DNA from: Prevotella sp. UBA4376 | GTDB lineage: Bacteria; Bacteroidota; Bacteroidia; Bacteroidales; Bacteroidaceae | Length of the DNA stretch: 30,443 nt | Direction of reading: 5' to 3' | Assembly (NCBI GenBank): GCA_002391185.1 | Contig: DGRY01000087.1 | Span: forward strand, 1 to 30,443 | Shown here: positions 1 to 7,031 of the stretch, in pieces | How the letters are laid out: each line of letters begins with the position of its first letter | Numbering within the stretch: position 1 is the stretch's first letter | Position numbers and translations under genes: made by a program | The notes under the pieces: model-generated | Databases searched by the model: none | Told to the model about the DNA's origin: nothing | The model's input: only the letters and a program-made list of their open reading frames with translations

Positions 1-24
1 AGGGTTCGAATCCCTCCAGCTCCA
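1..24 (+). tRNA. tRNA, 3' part only (isotype not determinable)
   Basis: The window opens inside a tRNA. The T arm is visible (AGGG, loop TTCGAAT, then CCCTC), followed by seven acceptor bases CAGCTCC and discriminator A at 24. The 5' half and anticodon lie outside the window, so the amino acid cannot be told; the acceptor implies a gene starting GGAGCTG. No CCA is encoded, as for the three complete tRNAs here. A hairpin follows at once. Confidence 0.85.
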
Positions 25-27
25 CGC

Positions 28-68
28 TGCAAATGCCAATTGCCGAGGAAGGTGATTGGCATTTTGCA
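28..68 (+). terminator. Intrinsic terminator of the truncated tRNA
   Basis: AAATGCCAAT (31-40) pairs with ATTGGCATTT (55-64), a 10 bp stem around a 14-base loop, extendable by TGCA on each side with one bulge. The U-run is short (TTTT). It lies four bases after the tRNA end, so it most likely ends the tRNA transcript. Confidence 0.6.
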
Positions 69-128
69 TGTAAAATAAAAAACAATCTTAAACGAAAAAA
101 TTTCCTTTATTTACCAAAGGATAAGCAT

Positions 129-1271
129 ATGAGCAGTATTGAAATTAAGGAGGTAAAAACTAAGAAAGAACTCAAGCAGTTTATACAGTTCTATTACGAT
201 TTATATCGTGATAGCGAATATGCAGTGCCTTATCTGTATATGGACGAGATGGACACTTTGAGGAAAGAGAAAAACCCTTCATTTGAATGCTGTGAGGCTG
301 CTTACTATATGGCTTTCAAAGATGGTAAGATGGTGGGGCGTGTGGCTGCTATCATCAACCATAGAGCTAACGAGAACTGGAACAGAAAATGTGTACGCTT
401 TGGTTGGTTTGACTTCGTTGATGACATTGAGGTGTCGGAAACTCTGCTGAAAACAGTAGAAGAGTGGGGACTTGCCAAAGGAATGAACGAAATAACTGGT
501 CCGTTGGGCTTTACGGATATGGATCGTGAAGGTATGCTCATAGAAGGTTTTGAGGAGCAGTCAACAATGTATGTTAACTATAATTATCCTTACTACAGGG
601 AACATATGGAACATATGGCTGGTTTTGCCAAAGACAACGATTATATGGAATATAAGGTTAGGGTGCCTGACGAACCTCCATACAAGTATGGCAAGCTTGC
701 TGATATGATTTCCCAAAGATACAACCTAAAAGTGCATAAGTTTACTCGTAAGGAACTTATTGAAGGTGGTATGGGGCGTAAGGTGTTTGAGATTGTTAAC
801 GAAACATACTCGCATCTGTATAACTATAGCCACATGAGCGACAAGCAGATTGACGGATATGTAAACAACTATATCAAGATTGCCGACCTTAACCTTGTAT
901 CGTCTGTGGTTGACGAGAATACAGGCGAAATGGTGGCAATAGGTGTAACATTCCCTTCGTTTACCAAGGCTTTGCAGCACACCCGTGACGGACGTATGCT
1001 ACCAATGGGGTGGTGGGAATTGCTCAAGGTGCTGAAATGGCATAAGACAGATACTGTTGACTTGCTTTTGATTGGCGTGTTGCCTGAATATAGAAAGAAA
1101 GGCGCCAACTCGCTTATATTCAACGATCTTATTAAGCAGTTTGTAAAATATGGATTTAAGTGGGCTGAGGCTATGCCGCAGATGGAAGACAATAAAGCTG
1201 TGCAGTCAGAGTGGCAATATCTTGAGTCGCGTCAACATCGTCGCCATCGCTGTTACACTAAGAAACTGTAG
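129..1271 (+). CDS. GNAT-like acetyltransferase-fold protein, function unknown
   Basis: A 380-residue soluble protein. An in-frame ATG at 33 would put the start inside the tRNA terminator hairpin; the ATG at 129 gives the natural beginning MSSIEIKEVKTKKELKQF, so it was chosen. Near residues 315-335 the stretch GVLPEYRKKGANSLIF resembles GNAT motif A, where an R/Q-x-x-G-x-G/A loop binds acetyl-CoA phosphates. The N-terminal part (residues 10-110) also looks like a degenerate GNAT half, so the protein may be a double GNAT fold. No signal peptide or membrane segment is seen. The gene is monocistronic, followed by a long gap, and no promoter matching the local consensus was found between 69 and 128. 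The substrate is unknown. The fold assignment is moderate; any specific reaction would be a guess. Confidence 0.75.
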   Translation: MSSIEIKEVKTKKELKQFIQFYYDLYRDSEYAVPYLYMDEMDTLRKEKNPSFECCEAAYYMAFKDGKMVGRVAAIINHRANENWNRKCVRFGWFDFVDDIEVSETLLKTVEEWGLAKGMNEITGPLGFTDMDREGMLIEGFEEQSTMYVNYNYPYYREHMEHMAGFAKDNDYMEYKVRVPDEPPYKYGKLADMISQRYNLKVHKFTRKELIEGGMGRKVFEIVNETYSHLYNYSHMSDKQIDGYVNNYIKIADLNLVSSVVDENTGEMVAIGVTFPSFTKALQHTRDGRMLPMGWWELLKVLKWHKTDTVDLLLIGVLPEYRKKGANSLIFNDLIKQFVKYGFKWAEAMPQMEDNKAVQSEWQYLESRQHRRHRCYTKKL

Positions 1272-1359
1272 AACGTTGAACATTGAACATTCGTATAAAT
1301 AAAGTGAATCGATCGACTTTGTTATGATAAGTTTTTTCCGTTGGTTAGAGGAACTTTAT

Positions 1360-1397
1360 AAAAAAAATAGCGCTACAATCTCACGATTCCGGCGCTA
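1360..1397 (-). terminator. Leftward intrinsic terminator
   Basis: TAGCGC (1368-1373) pairs with GCGCTA (1392-1397) around an 18-base loop. On the minus strand it is followed by seven to eight U residues (1367-1360). It would end the candidate RNA above or, failing that, the thiamine operon about 340 bases upstream of it. Confidence 0.5.
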
Positions 1398-1547
1398 GGT
1401 ATTTACTAAAAATAAATTAACTCAAGTAAACTTTTTTCCTTGTACTTATCACAAGCTGGGGAACGAAGCCTCACTTTCGTGAGATAAAATATATGCGAAA
1501 AATATTTTTTTTACTTACACTTGTGGAATTGTATTCCACTTTAGCTG
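1360..1547 (-). ncRNA. Candidate structured non-coding RNA of about 190 nt
   Basis: This leftward stretch is bounded by a consensus promoter (1551-1582) and an intrinsic terminator (1360-1397) and has no convincing reading frame. Read on the minus strand it can form, in order: a perfect 7 bp hairpin at 1523-1539 (loop ACA), CTCAC-GAAA-GTGAG at 1470-1483 with a GNRA tetraloop, a 5 bp hairpin at 1439-1455, a 7 bp helix between 1425-1431 and 1401-1407, and the terminator helix. Nine bases in the terminator loop (1378-1386) are complementary to 1477-1485, which includes one arm of the GAAA hairpin. The first transcribed bases AGCAGCTA can also pair with TAGCGCT near the 3' end, giving a closing stem. 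The size and closing stem would suit a 6S-like RNA, but no 6S signature was recognised. Alternatively it is untranslated trailer of the thiamine operon. Confidence 0.5.
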
Positions 1548-1550
1548 CTG

Positions 1551-1582
1551 CAAATATATGAAATATAAAATAAAACTCCAAA
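1551..1582 (-). promoter_or_regulatory. Bacteroidetes-type promoter, leftward, no gene downstream
   Basis: On the minus strand TTTG (1582-1579), a 20-base spacer and TATATTTG (1558-1551) match the Bacteroidetes housekeeping consensus TTTG-N19/20-TAnnTTTG exactly. The start would fall near 1547. The next leftward gene lies outside the window, so the promoter points only at the structured stretch 1547-1360. Confidence 0.55.
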
Positions 1583-1675
1583 TGTTTTTGCAGTTTTTTG
1601 TTCTTTTTGCTTGAAATAATTATAAAGCTTTACAAATGCAAAAGTTAAATATAATTCGATATGGATGTTGGGGCA

Positions 1676-1710
1676 TTTGGTTGTTTGGTCGTTTAGTCGT
1701 TTGTGACTAA
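1676..1710. repeat. 8-base tandem microrepeat and small hairpin
   Basis: TTTGGTTG, TTTGGTCG and TTTAGTCG follow one another at 1676-1699, with a decayed fourth copy to 1707. TTAGTC (1693-1698) pairs with GACTAA (1705-1710). It lies 28 bases beyond the stop of the thiamine operon, but no U-run follows on the minus strand, so it is a poor terminator. The rest of 1583-1737 is AT-rich and shows nothing else. Confidence 0.4.
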
Positions 1711-1737
1711 TAAACTCAAACTTATAAATTCGCAAAA

Positions 1738-2409
1738 TTACACACTCTTTGCCTCAATAGTTCTATAGACTATATACTTGCCATCAGCTTTGAAACTGAA
1801 TGTAGAGCCTGTGGATTCGTTGAGGCTGCCTTGCCATAGCTCTTTGTAGGCATAGCTGTTCCAACGCAATCCAGTGCTTTCGAGACGAGTGCAACTTAAG
1901 TTGAATATGCTTACTTGCTGCCCTTTAAAGCTTTGCCACACGCTATCGCCTTCTGCTACCATGAAATACCCGTAGTCGGTAATCATTACAGGTTCTATTC
2001 CCAATTCGAATTTATATCGTGGCAGTAGGAATATATTAGCGAGTGTGTGATCTTCACGTTTGCCTGTAGTTCCAAGATAGGCTACGAGTGCTGGATTATT
2101 ATCGGTAGGCGAATTGAGGATGTGTTGTTTGATATATTTTGTTGCTTTAGTAAGGTCGTTGTCCTCTTGTTCGCTAATGTGTACTATAATGTCGCTATAT
2201 TGGCTTTTGAGCTTATCTGGTAATGAGTCGCCATCGCCAATTATAAAAGTTGGTTTGCCAATATATTGCAATGCAGCTCCATCGCAGCATACAACCTGTG
2301 ACGCATTACGAAGAATAGCCTTTGGGAGGTTGTGTTGTGGATATTCTCCATTGGCGAGTATTACAGTATCAAACTCGCTGTCTTCATTTATCAGTTGGAA
2401 CTTATTCAT
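1738..2409 (-). CDS. thiN: Thiamine pyrophosphokinase
   Basis: Transfers pyrophosphate from ATP to thiamine, giving thiamine pyrophosphate (TPP) in the cytoplasm. The 223-residue length is normal for the family. Visible motifs are CCDGA (41-45), GDGDS (58-62), DNDLTKA (83-89) and GKREDHTLAN (116-125), the acidic and Lys/Arg/His-rich signatures of the catalytic domain; the C-terminal half fits the beta-sandwich substrate-binding domain. It is the last gene of the leftward operon TonB receptor-pnuT-thiN, 11 bases after pnuT, and so lies under the TPP riboswitch at 5393-5483. The operon is for salvage: imported thiamine becomes the cofactor that the riboswitch senses. The start ATG at 2409 is the only good one. 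Confidence 0.93.
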   Translation of the reverse strand: MNKFQLINEDSEFDTVILANGEYPQHNLPKAILRNASQVVCCDGAALQYIGKPTFIIGDGDSLPDKLKSQYSDIIVHISEQEDNDLTKATKYIKQHILNSPTDNNPALVAYLGTTGKREDHTLANIFLLPRYKFELGIEPVMITDYGYFMVAEGDSVWQSFKGQQVSIFNLSCTRLESTGLRWNSYAYKELWQGSLNESTGSTFSFKADGKYIVYRTIEAKSV

Positions 2410-2420
2410 TATTCATCTTC

Positions 2421-3017
2421 TTATTTCTGGCTTGTTTTAGCCATGTTTTTCCATTTTTTCCAGCCTGCTATGGCTATTATAACATATAAGGCGTAGAGAC
2501 CTGCTTTAAAGGGTATTCCTTTGCTTATGTATAGATAGGTGCATACTGCATCTACAATTATCCAGAAAAGCCATTGTTCAACATATTTTCTGGCTAAGGT
2601 CCATAGACCAACGAAACTTAGTGCGTTGGTGAAAGCATCAAGACATGGAACGTTGGAATTAGTCCATGTTACCAATACATACCATGTTGCAGCCCATGCT
2701 AAAAGAAAAAATACAAGCGTTGGCAGATAAAGGCTCTTGCGCATGTGAGTGACAGGCATAGGTTCACCCTCCCGTTGATTGCGCTTTTTACAGAATCTCC
2801 AGATACAATATCCATATATGGCAGCAACAGTATAGTAGCATGCCATTGCGGCATCGCCATATAGTCCGTGCTGCCAGTAGAGTACGATATCGAGCGCGGG
2901 CATGATAATACCAACTACCCATAGGGCTATGCTTGCCTTGTATTCCAGCCATATATATATGAGGCCAAGAATGGTAGTGATTATATCAAGTCCGTGTTCG
3001 ATAACGAAGTTTTCCAT
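2421..3017 (-). CDS. pnuT: PnuC-family thiamine transporter (PnuT)
   Basis: Inner-membrane facilitator of the PnuC family, moving thiamine by diffusion that is made one-way by later phosphorylation. The protein has 198 residues with about seven hydrophobic segments, Trp-rich and with short charged loops, as in PnuC proteins; WLEYKASIALWVVGI near residue 22 is a typical family stretch. The family transports vitamins such as nicotinamide riboside, riboflavin or thiamine, and sequence alone does not fix the substrate. Here it sits between a TPP-riboswitch-controlled TonB receptor and thiamine pyrophosphokinase, the arrangement known as PnuT in Bacteroidetes, so thiamine is the natural inference. 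Spacings are 12 bases to the receptor and 11 to thiN. Confidence 0.9.
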   Translation of the reverse strand: MENFVIEHGLDIITTILGLIYIWLEYKASIALWVVGIIMPALDIVLYWQHGLYGDAAMACYYTVAAIYGYCIWRFCKKRNQREGEPMPVTHMRKSLYLPTLVFFLLAWAATWYVLVTWTNSNVPCLDAFTNALSFVGLWTLARKYVEQWLFWIIVDAVCTYLYISKGIPFKAGLYALYVIIAIAGWKKWKNMAKTSQK

Positions 3018-3029
3018 TTTCTATTTTGT

Positions 3030-5354
3030 TTAGAAGTTGATGCTGATGTGAGACATGAAGTTGAATGGTGCTGATGCTGCAAATCCTACTGCACCACTGT
3101 CACGGGTGCCCCAATCGTTGAATACCACGATATTCCCCTTGCTGTTTGTGGCAATCTGTGGCGCTGCATAGCCATTGTTGTCATATTTTGCTGAGAAGAT
3201 ATTGTAAAGGGTTACACCGATAGTGATGTCCTTGATGCCAAGTTTCTTCAAACCGAAGTTGTAGCTAAGGTCAATGTTTGTAGTGAAGTGGTCATCAAGC
3301 ATAAGTGATTCGCTTGTGATATTGCCTTTGTCATCTTTACCCTCCATAGTCTTGAAGTCGGTGTTGGTGAGATACTGTTCACTAACATATTGGCTTTGGA
3401 TGCTTGCGTTGAATCCCTTATACATGAATGAGAATATGTTGTTGAAAATCACGTCTGGTGAGAAGGCTGTATGTGTGTTACCTAATTTGATAGGTTTACC
3501 AGCTACATTTTCCCAATTCTCATCATAAACAGGTTTGTCTTCAGCATCAAGCTTCACGGTTGCTTGTGTCCAGTCCTTGTTGATAGCTTTAGCAAATGTG
3601 GCATTAGCATCCCAGCGGAACCAGTTTACAGGTTGCCATGCTGCTTCGAGTTCGATACCTGTGCGATAGCTCTTACCTGCGTTTTCGTTGCTTGCAACCA
3701 TTTCGCCGATTTCGTTAAGAGCACCTGTGAGCACATACTGGTGGTTGTAGTACATATAATAGAGGTTTACACCAGCTGTGAACTTATTGCTTTCAAACTT
3801 GTAGCCAAGTTCAAAGTCTTGTAGCTTTTCTGCATTTAAGTGTTTCACGTAGTTATCTTCGTATATGTTACGTGTAGGCTCTTTGTGGCTTAATGCGTAG
3901 CTTGCATAAACTCTATGGTTATCGTTTATTTGATAGTTCAAACCGAACTTAGGATTGAAGAAATCAAAATCATCGTGAATGACATATGCTCCAGTTTTAT
4001 CTGCCCATGCATCATCTTCTGGGTCTTGCATGCGATAGCCTACATGACGATACTGAAGGTCAACGTATGCACTAAGACCTTTAAGGAACTCATACTGAGC
4101 TTTTCCATATACGTTGAAGTCGGTCTTCAAAGCGTTGTTGCGATAGTACTCGTGATTAGGGTAGAATGTTTTAGCAGGTGCTTTTACCCATTGAACATAT
4201 CCAAAGTGGTCGCCGTCGTATTTATTCCAGCCACCGCCAAATGTAGCCTTGAAATTGCTGAGGTTGTCATAATTAACAGATGCAACCGCACCCCAGAAAT
4301 CATTGTCCATCTTTTTCTGACGGGTAAGGTCTGTTTTGTATTCGATGTCGGAAAGGCCGTAGTCCTGCAGGTCTTTCTTTGACTTATACTCATCGTAGTA
4401 GCCTTGTCCCTTGGTATAGTGAAGAGCAGCATTCAGGTTCCAGTTGTTGTTGATAATCTGATCCCAGATGAGCTGATAGTTCTGCTGGTGGTAATTATCA
4501 GTCTGGTCTTTGTAATAGCAGATATTGCCGTTTTCGTCTTTGTATTCACCACAGCTGTTGTAGCGACGGCCATATCGGTTCTGCTCGTATTTAGAACTGT
4601 AGTTCCATGCGTGGTATGTTTCTTCTATACCGTTCCATGTGATGAATTTCACCATGGTCTTGTCGCCGAAGTAACCTCCCTGCAGCAGGTAGCTATTCAA
4701 TTTTGTTGATGCACGATCGATATAGCCCTTTGAACCAATGTTCGATAGACGTCCCTGAATACCCCAGTGTCCACCTAAAAGACCTGTACCGAAGCGTAAT
4801 GTTTGCTTGTGGCTGTAGTATGAGCCTGCTGAAAGGTCAATACCAATGAAAGGTTTCAGACCGATGTTTTCGGTGAGCATATTGATTGAAGCACCAAATG
4901 CACCGGAACCGTTTGTTGATGTTCCTGCTCCACGCTGAAGCTGCATGCTTTGGACAGAAGAGGCGAAGTCGCCCATGTTTACCCAGAATACCTGACTTGA
5001 CTCAGCATCGTTGAGAGGAATACCATTGGCTGTGATGTTAATACGACTTGGATCAACACCGCGTACACGTATAGATGTGTATCCAATGCCGTTTCCTGCA
5101 TCTGAAGTGGTTGTGATAGAAGGTGTGAGGGAAAGGATGTAAGGAATGTCCTGTCCGAAGTTAACCTTCTTGATTTCCTTTTGATTAAGATTTTTGTAAG
5201 CTACAGGTGTTTGTTTGTTGGCACGGATAGATGTAACGAGAACATCCTGAAGTTGATAGGCGTTTACCGTGTCAACCTTTGTGATGCGGAAATTATCCGC
5301 CAATGAGTGGCCCGCACACGCAAGTGCAGCCATCAATACCAATGATTTTTTCAT
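3030..5354 (-). CDS. TonB-dependent outer-membrane receptor, probably for thiamine
   Basis: A 774-residue receptor for active uptake across the outer membrane. Residues 1-19 are a signal peptide (MKKSLVLMAALACAGHSLA). The plug domain follows directly: LQDVLVTSIRANKQ near residue 36, then SIRVRGVDPSRINITANGIP and LQRGAGTSTNGSGAFGASI, classic plug motifs. There is no carboxypeptidase-like domain, so it is not a SusC type. The remainder is a 22-strand barrel rich in Tyr and Asn, ending ISINF with the usual C-terminal aromatic residue. It is first in the operon behind the TPP riboswitch. The predicted 5' leader is about 140 bases. Substrate is inferred from the riboswitch and neighbours; thiamine or a phosphorylated or precursor form are all possible. 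Confidence 0.92.
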   Translation of the reverse strand: MKKSLVLMAALACAGHSLADNFRITKVDTVNAYQLQDVLVTSIRANKQTPVAYKNLNQKEIKKVNFGQDIPYILSLTPSITTTSDAGNGIGYTSIRVRGVDPSRINITANGIPLNDAESSQVFWVNMGDFASSVQSMQLQRGAGTSTNGSGAFGASINMLTENIGLKPFIGIDLSAGSYYSHKQTLRFGTGLLGGHWGIQGRLSNIGSKGYIDRASTKLNSYLLQGGYFGDKTMVKFITWNGIEETYHAWNYSSKYEQNRYGRRYNSCGEYKDENGNICYYKDQTDNYHQQNYQLIWDQIINNNWNLNAALHYTKGQGYYDEYKSKKDLQDYGLSDIEYKTDLTRQKKMDNDFWGAVASVNYDNLSNFKATFGGGWNKYDGDHFGYVQWVKAPAKTFYPNHEYYRNNALKTDFNVYGKAQYEFLKGLSAYVDLQYRHVGYRMQDPEDDAWADKTGAYVIHDDFDFFNPKFGLNYQINDNHRVYASYALSHKEPTRNIYEDNYVKHLNAEKLQDFELGYKFESNKFTAGVNLYYMYYNHQYVLTGALNEIGEMVASNENAGKSYRTGIELEAAWQPVNWFRWDANATFAKAINKDWTQATVKLDAEDKPVYDENWENVAGKPIKLGNTHTAFSPDVIFNNIFSFMYKGFNASIQSQYVSEQYLTNTDFKTMEGKDDKGNITSESLMLDDHFTTNIDLSYNFGLKKLGIKDITIGVTLYNIFSAKYDNNGYAAPQIATNSKGNIVVFNDWGTRDSGAVGFAASAPFNFMSHISINF

Positions 5355-5392
5355 TGTGATGTGGTTTACCTTAAAAAAAATAAATAAAGAGG

Positions 5393-5483
5393 GATTCTTA
5401 TCCTACCTACGCCGGCATTACCCGGATCAGGTTTTAGGGTATAATCTCAGCACCGTTCAAATGAGCGGGCACCCCCAGAAGGC
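5393..5483 (-). promoter_or_regulatory. TPP riboswitch (THI element)
   Basis: On the minus strand the conserved blocks occur in order: GGGGGTGCCCG (about 5478-5466), GCTGAGA (5451-5445), ACCC (about 5440), ACCTGATCCGGGTAATGCCG (about 5432-5413) and GCGTAGG (5412-5405). CTGAGA and CCTGATC...GGTAATGCC are the pyrimidine- and pyrophosphate-sensor cores. It lies 39 bases before the receptor start. Downstream, GGAT-AAGA-ATCC and a U-rich tract (5395-5370) could form the expression platform, but whether control is by termination or translation cannot be decided by eye. Confidence 0.95.
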
Positions 5484-5501
5484 AGTTTGCCATTCCGCTT
5501 G

Positions 5502-5533
5502 CAAAGGTAATCAGAAAGGTTGATATACACAAA
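5502..5533 (-). promoter_or_regulatory. Promoter of the thiamine operon
   Basis: Minus strand TTTG (5533-5530), 20-base spacer, TACCTTTG (5509-5502). Start expected near 5498, so the transcript begins just before the TPP aptamer. The -33 element lies five bases from that of the divergent serB promoter. Confidence 0.8.
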
Positions 5534-5537
5534 AAAA

Positions 5538-5569
5538 TTTGGTATTTTAGTTTAAAATGAGTAATTTCG
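5538..5569 (+). promoter_or_regulatory. Promoter of serB
   Basis: TTTG (5538-5541), 20-base spacer, TAATTTCG (5562-5569), one mismatch to TAnnTTTG. A start near 5573 leaves a leader of about 18 bases with no Shine-Dalgarno sequence. Divergent from the thiamine promoter. Confidence 0.65.
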
Positions 5570-5590
5570 CACGATAATTTATATCGTATT

Positions 5591-6820
5591 ATGGGAAAAG
5601 AAACTACTAAGGAGGAACAGATATTAATAAGCATAACAGGTCAGGATCGTCCTGGCTTGACAGCTTCTGTAACTGAGATACTTGCAGATCATAATGCTAA
5701 GATACTTGATATTGGTCAGGCTGACATTCACAGTACATTGTCGTTGGGTATCTTGATTCGTATCGATGAGAGTCAGTCGGGACAGGTGATGAAGGAATTG
5801 CTTTTCAAGGCTAACGAACTTGGTGTGAATATAGGCTTTTCACCTATTGGCGATGAACAGTATGAAGACTGGGTAGGTCGTCAGGGAAAGAACAGATATA
5901 TCCTAACTGTTATTGGACGCAGACTGTCGGCAAAGCAGATTGCTGCTGCTACAAAGATTATTCATCAGCAAGGATTGAATATAGACTCAATACTCAGACT
6001 TACTGGTAGGCAGAGTATTATGCATCCAGAGAGAAATGTGCGTGCATGTATTGAATTCTCGCTTCGTGGTACACCATTAAATAAAAGTCAGATGCAAGCT
6101 GAACTGATGCAGTTGGCATCAGAGATGGGAATTGATTTCTCTTTCCAGAAAGATGATATGTATCGTCGTTCACGTCGTCTCATCTGTTTTGATATGGACT
6201 CTACTCTTATTCAGACTGAGTGTATTGATGAGCTTGCCAAGAGAGCTGGAGTGGGAGAGCAGGTTGCTGAGATAACAGCCAGAGCAATGCGTGGTGAGAT
6301 TGATTTCAAGGAGAGTTTTACAGAGAGAGTAGCATTGCTCAAAGGTCTTGATTCCAGCGTGATGCAGGATATAGCAGAACATCTGCCTATCACAGAAGGT
6401 GCCGACCGACTGATGACTGTTTTGAAGCGTTGCGGATATAAGATTGCTATTCTAAGTGGTGGATTTACTTATTTTGGCGAATACTTGCAGCGCAGATATG
6501 GCATAGACTATGTTTATGCCAACGAGTTGGAGATAGGTGAAGATGGTAAACTGACCGGTCGATTCAAGGGAGAAATCGTTGATGGACATCGCAAGGCAGA
6601 ACTTCTGAAGTTGATAGCTCAGGTTGAAAAGGTTAACCTTGCACAGACTATTGCCGTGGGTGATGGTGCCAACGATTTGCCAATGATTAGTGATGCCGGA
6701 TTGGGAATAGCTTTCCACGCTAAACCAAAGGTGGTTGCAAATGCAGAACAGAGTATCAATAGTATAGGACTTGATGGTATTCTCTATTTCCTTGGATTCA
6801 AAGATAGCTATCTTGAATAA
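5591..6820 (+). CDS. serB: Phosphoserine phosphatase with N-terminal ACT domains
   Basis: Hydrolyses phosphoserine to serine, the last step of serine synthesis. The 409-residue protein has two ACT-like regulatory stretches (residues 10-85, starting ISITGQDRPGLTASV, and 102-175) and a HAD-type phosphatase domain from about 195. Catalytic motif I is DMDST at 201-205 (Asp201 nucleophile, Asp203 acid/base); motif II is LSGGFT at 288-293; the Mg-binding motif is GDGAND at 357-362. The ACT domains suggest feedback by an amino acid, probably serine, which is inference. The long ACT-ACT-HAD form is common in Bacteroidetes and actinobacteria. Transcribed alone from a promoter divergent to the thiamine operon; ends at the two-way terminator shared with aroB. 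Confidence 0.93.
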   Translation: MGKETTKEEQILISITGQDRPGLTASVTEILADHNAKILDIGQADIHSTLSLGILIRIDESQSGQVMKELLFKANELGVNIGFSPIGDEQYEDWVGRQGKNRYILTVIGRRLSAKQIAAATKIIHQQGLNIDSILRLTGRQSIMHPERNVRACIEFSLRGTPLNKSQMQAELMQLASEMGIDFSFQKDDMYRRSRRLICFDMDSTLIQTECIDELAKRAGVGEQVAEITARAMRGEIDFKESFTERVALLKGLDSSVMQDIAEHLPITEGADRLMTVLKRCGYKIAILSGGFTYFGEYLQRRYGIDYVYANELEIGEDGKLTGRFKGEIVDGHRKAELLKLIAQVEKVNLAQTIAVGDGANDLPMISDAGLGIAFHAKPKVVANAEQSINSIGLDGILYFLGFKDSYLE

Positions 6821-6832
6821 TAATTTGAATCG

Positions 6833-6898
6833 GCCTTCGAGATGCCTTCGAGATGCGTTCGAGATTTCTTTAGGATGCCTTTAGGATTCGTTTAGGAC
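6833..6898. repeat. Six tandem 11-base repeats after serB
   Basis: Exact 11-base spacing: GCCTTCGAGAT (6833), GCCTTCGAGAT (6844), GCGTTCGAGAT (6855), TTCTTTAGGAT (6866), GCCTTTAGGAT (6877), TCGTTTAGGAC (6888). The first three share TTCGAGAT, the last three TTTAGGA(T/C). The array begins 12 bases after the serB stop and ends before the terminator hairpin, so it is transcribed in the serB trailer. Function unknown. Confidence 0.85.
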
Positions 6899-6932
6899 AA
6901 ATCCAATTCAAAATTATATATTTTAAACGATT

Positions 6933-6987
6933 GAAGCCAAATGTTTCGTGGATTAAATACATCCACAAAACATTTGGCTTCTTTCTT
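6933..6987. terminator. Long hairpin terminator between serB and aroB
   Basis: A 14 bp stem (6933-6946 with 6968-6981, starting GAAGCCAAATG), one C/A mismatch, then 6 bp GTGGAT/ATCCAC around a 7-base loop. On the plus strand TTTCTTCC follows; on the minus strand the tail is AATCG, then TTTAAAATAT. It lies between the convergent genes serB and aroB and probably serves both, better for serB. Confidence 0.75.
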
Positions 6988-7031
6988 CCTCTATCTTCTT
7001 TTCTATTATTCTATCTTCCTTTAAATAGATA

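Noticed and set aside
33..128. N-terminal extension of the GNAT-like protein starting at ATG 33
   Set aside because: It begins inside the tRNA terminator hairpin and its translation looks non-protein; the ATG at 129 gives a natural start.
1541..1735. 64-codon minus-strand frame in the gap after thiN
   Set aside because: AT-rich and low-complexity, no promoter upstream; its end overlaps the promoter at 1551-1582.
3915..4709. Long plus-strand frames (up to 155 codons) opposite the TonB receptor
   Set aside because: They lie wholly within a gene with strong family motifs and read as Val/Ile/Cys-rich antisense translation without promoter or domain.
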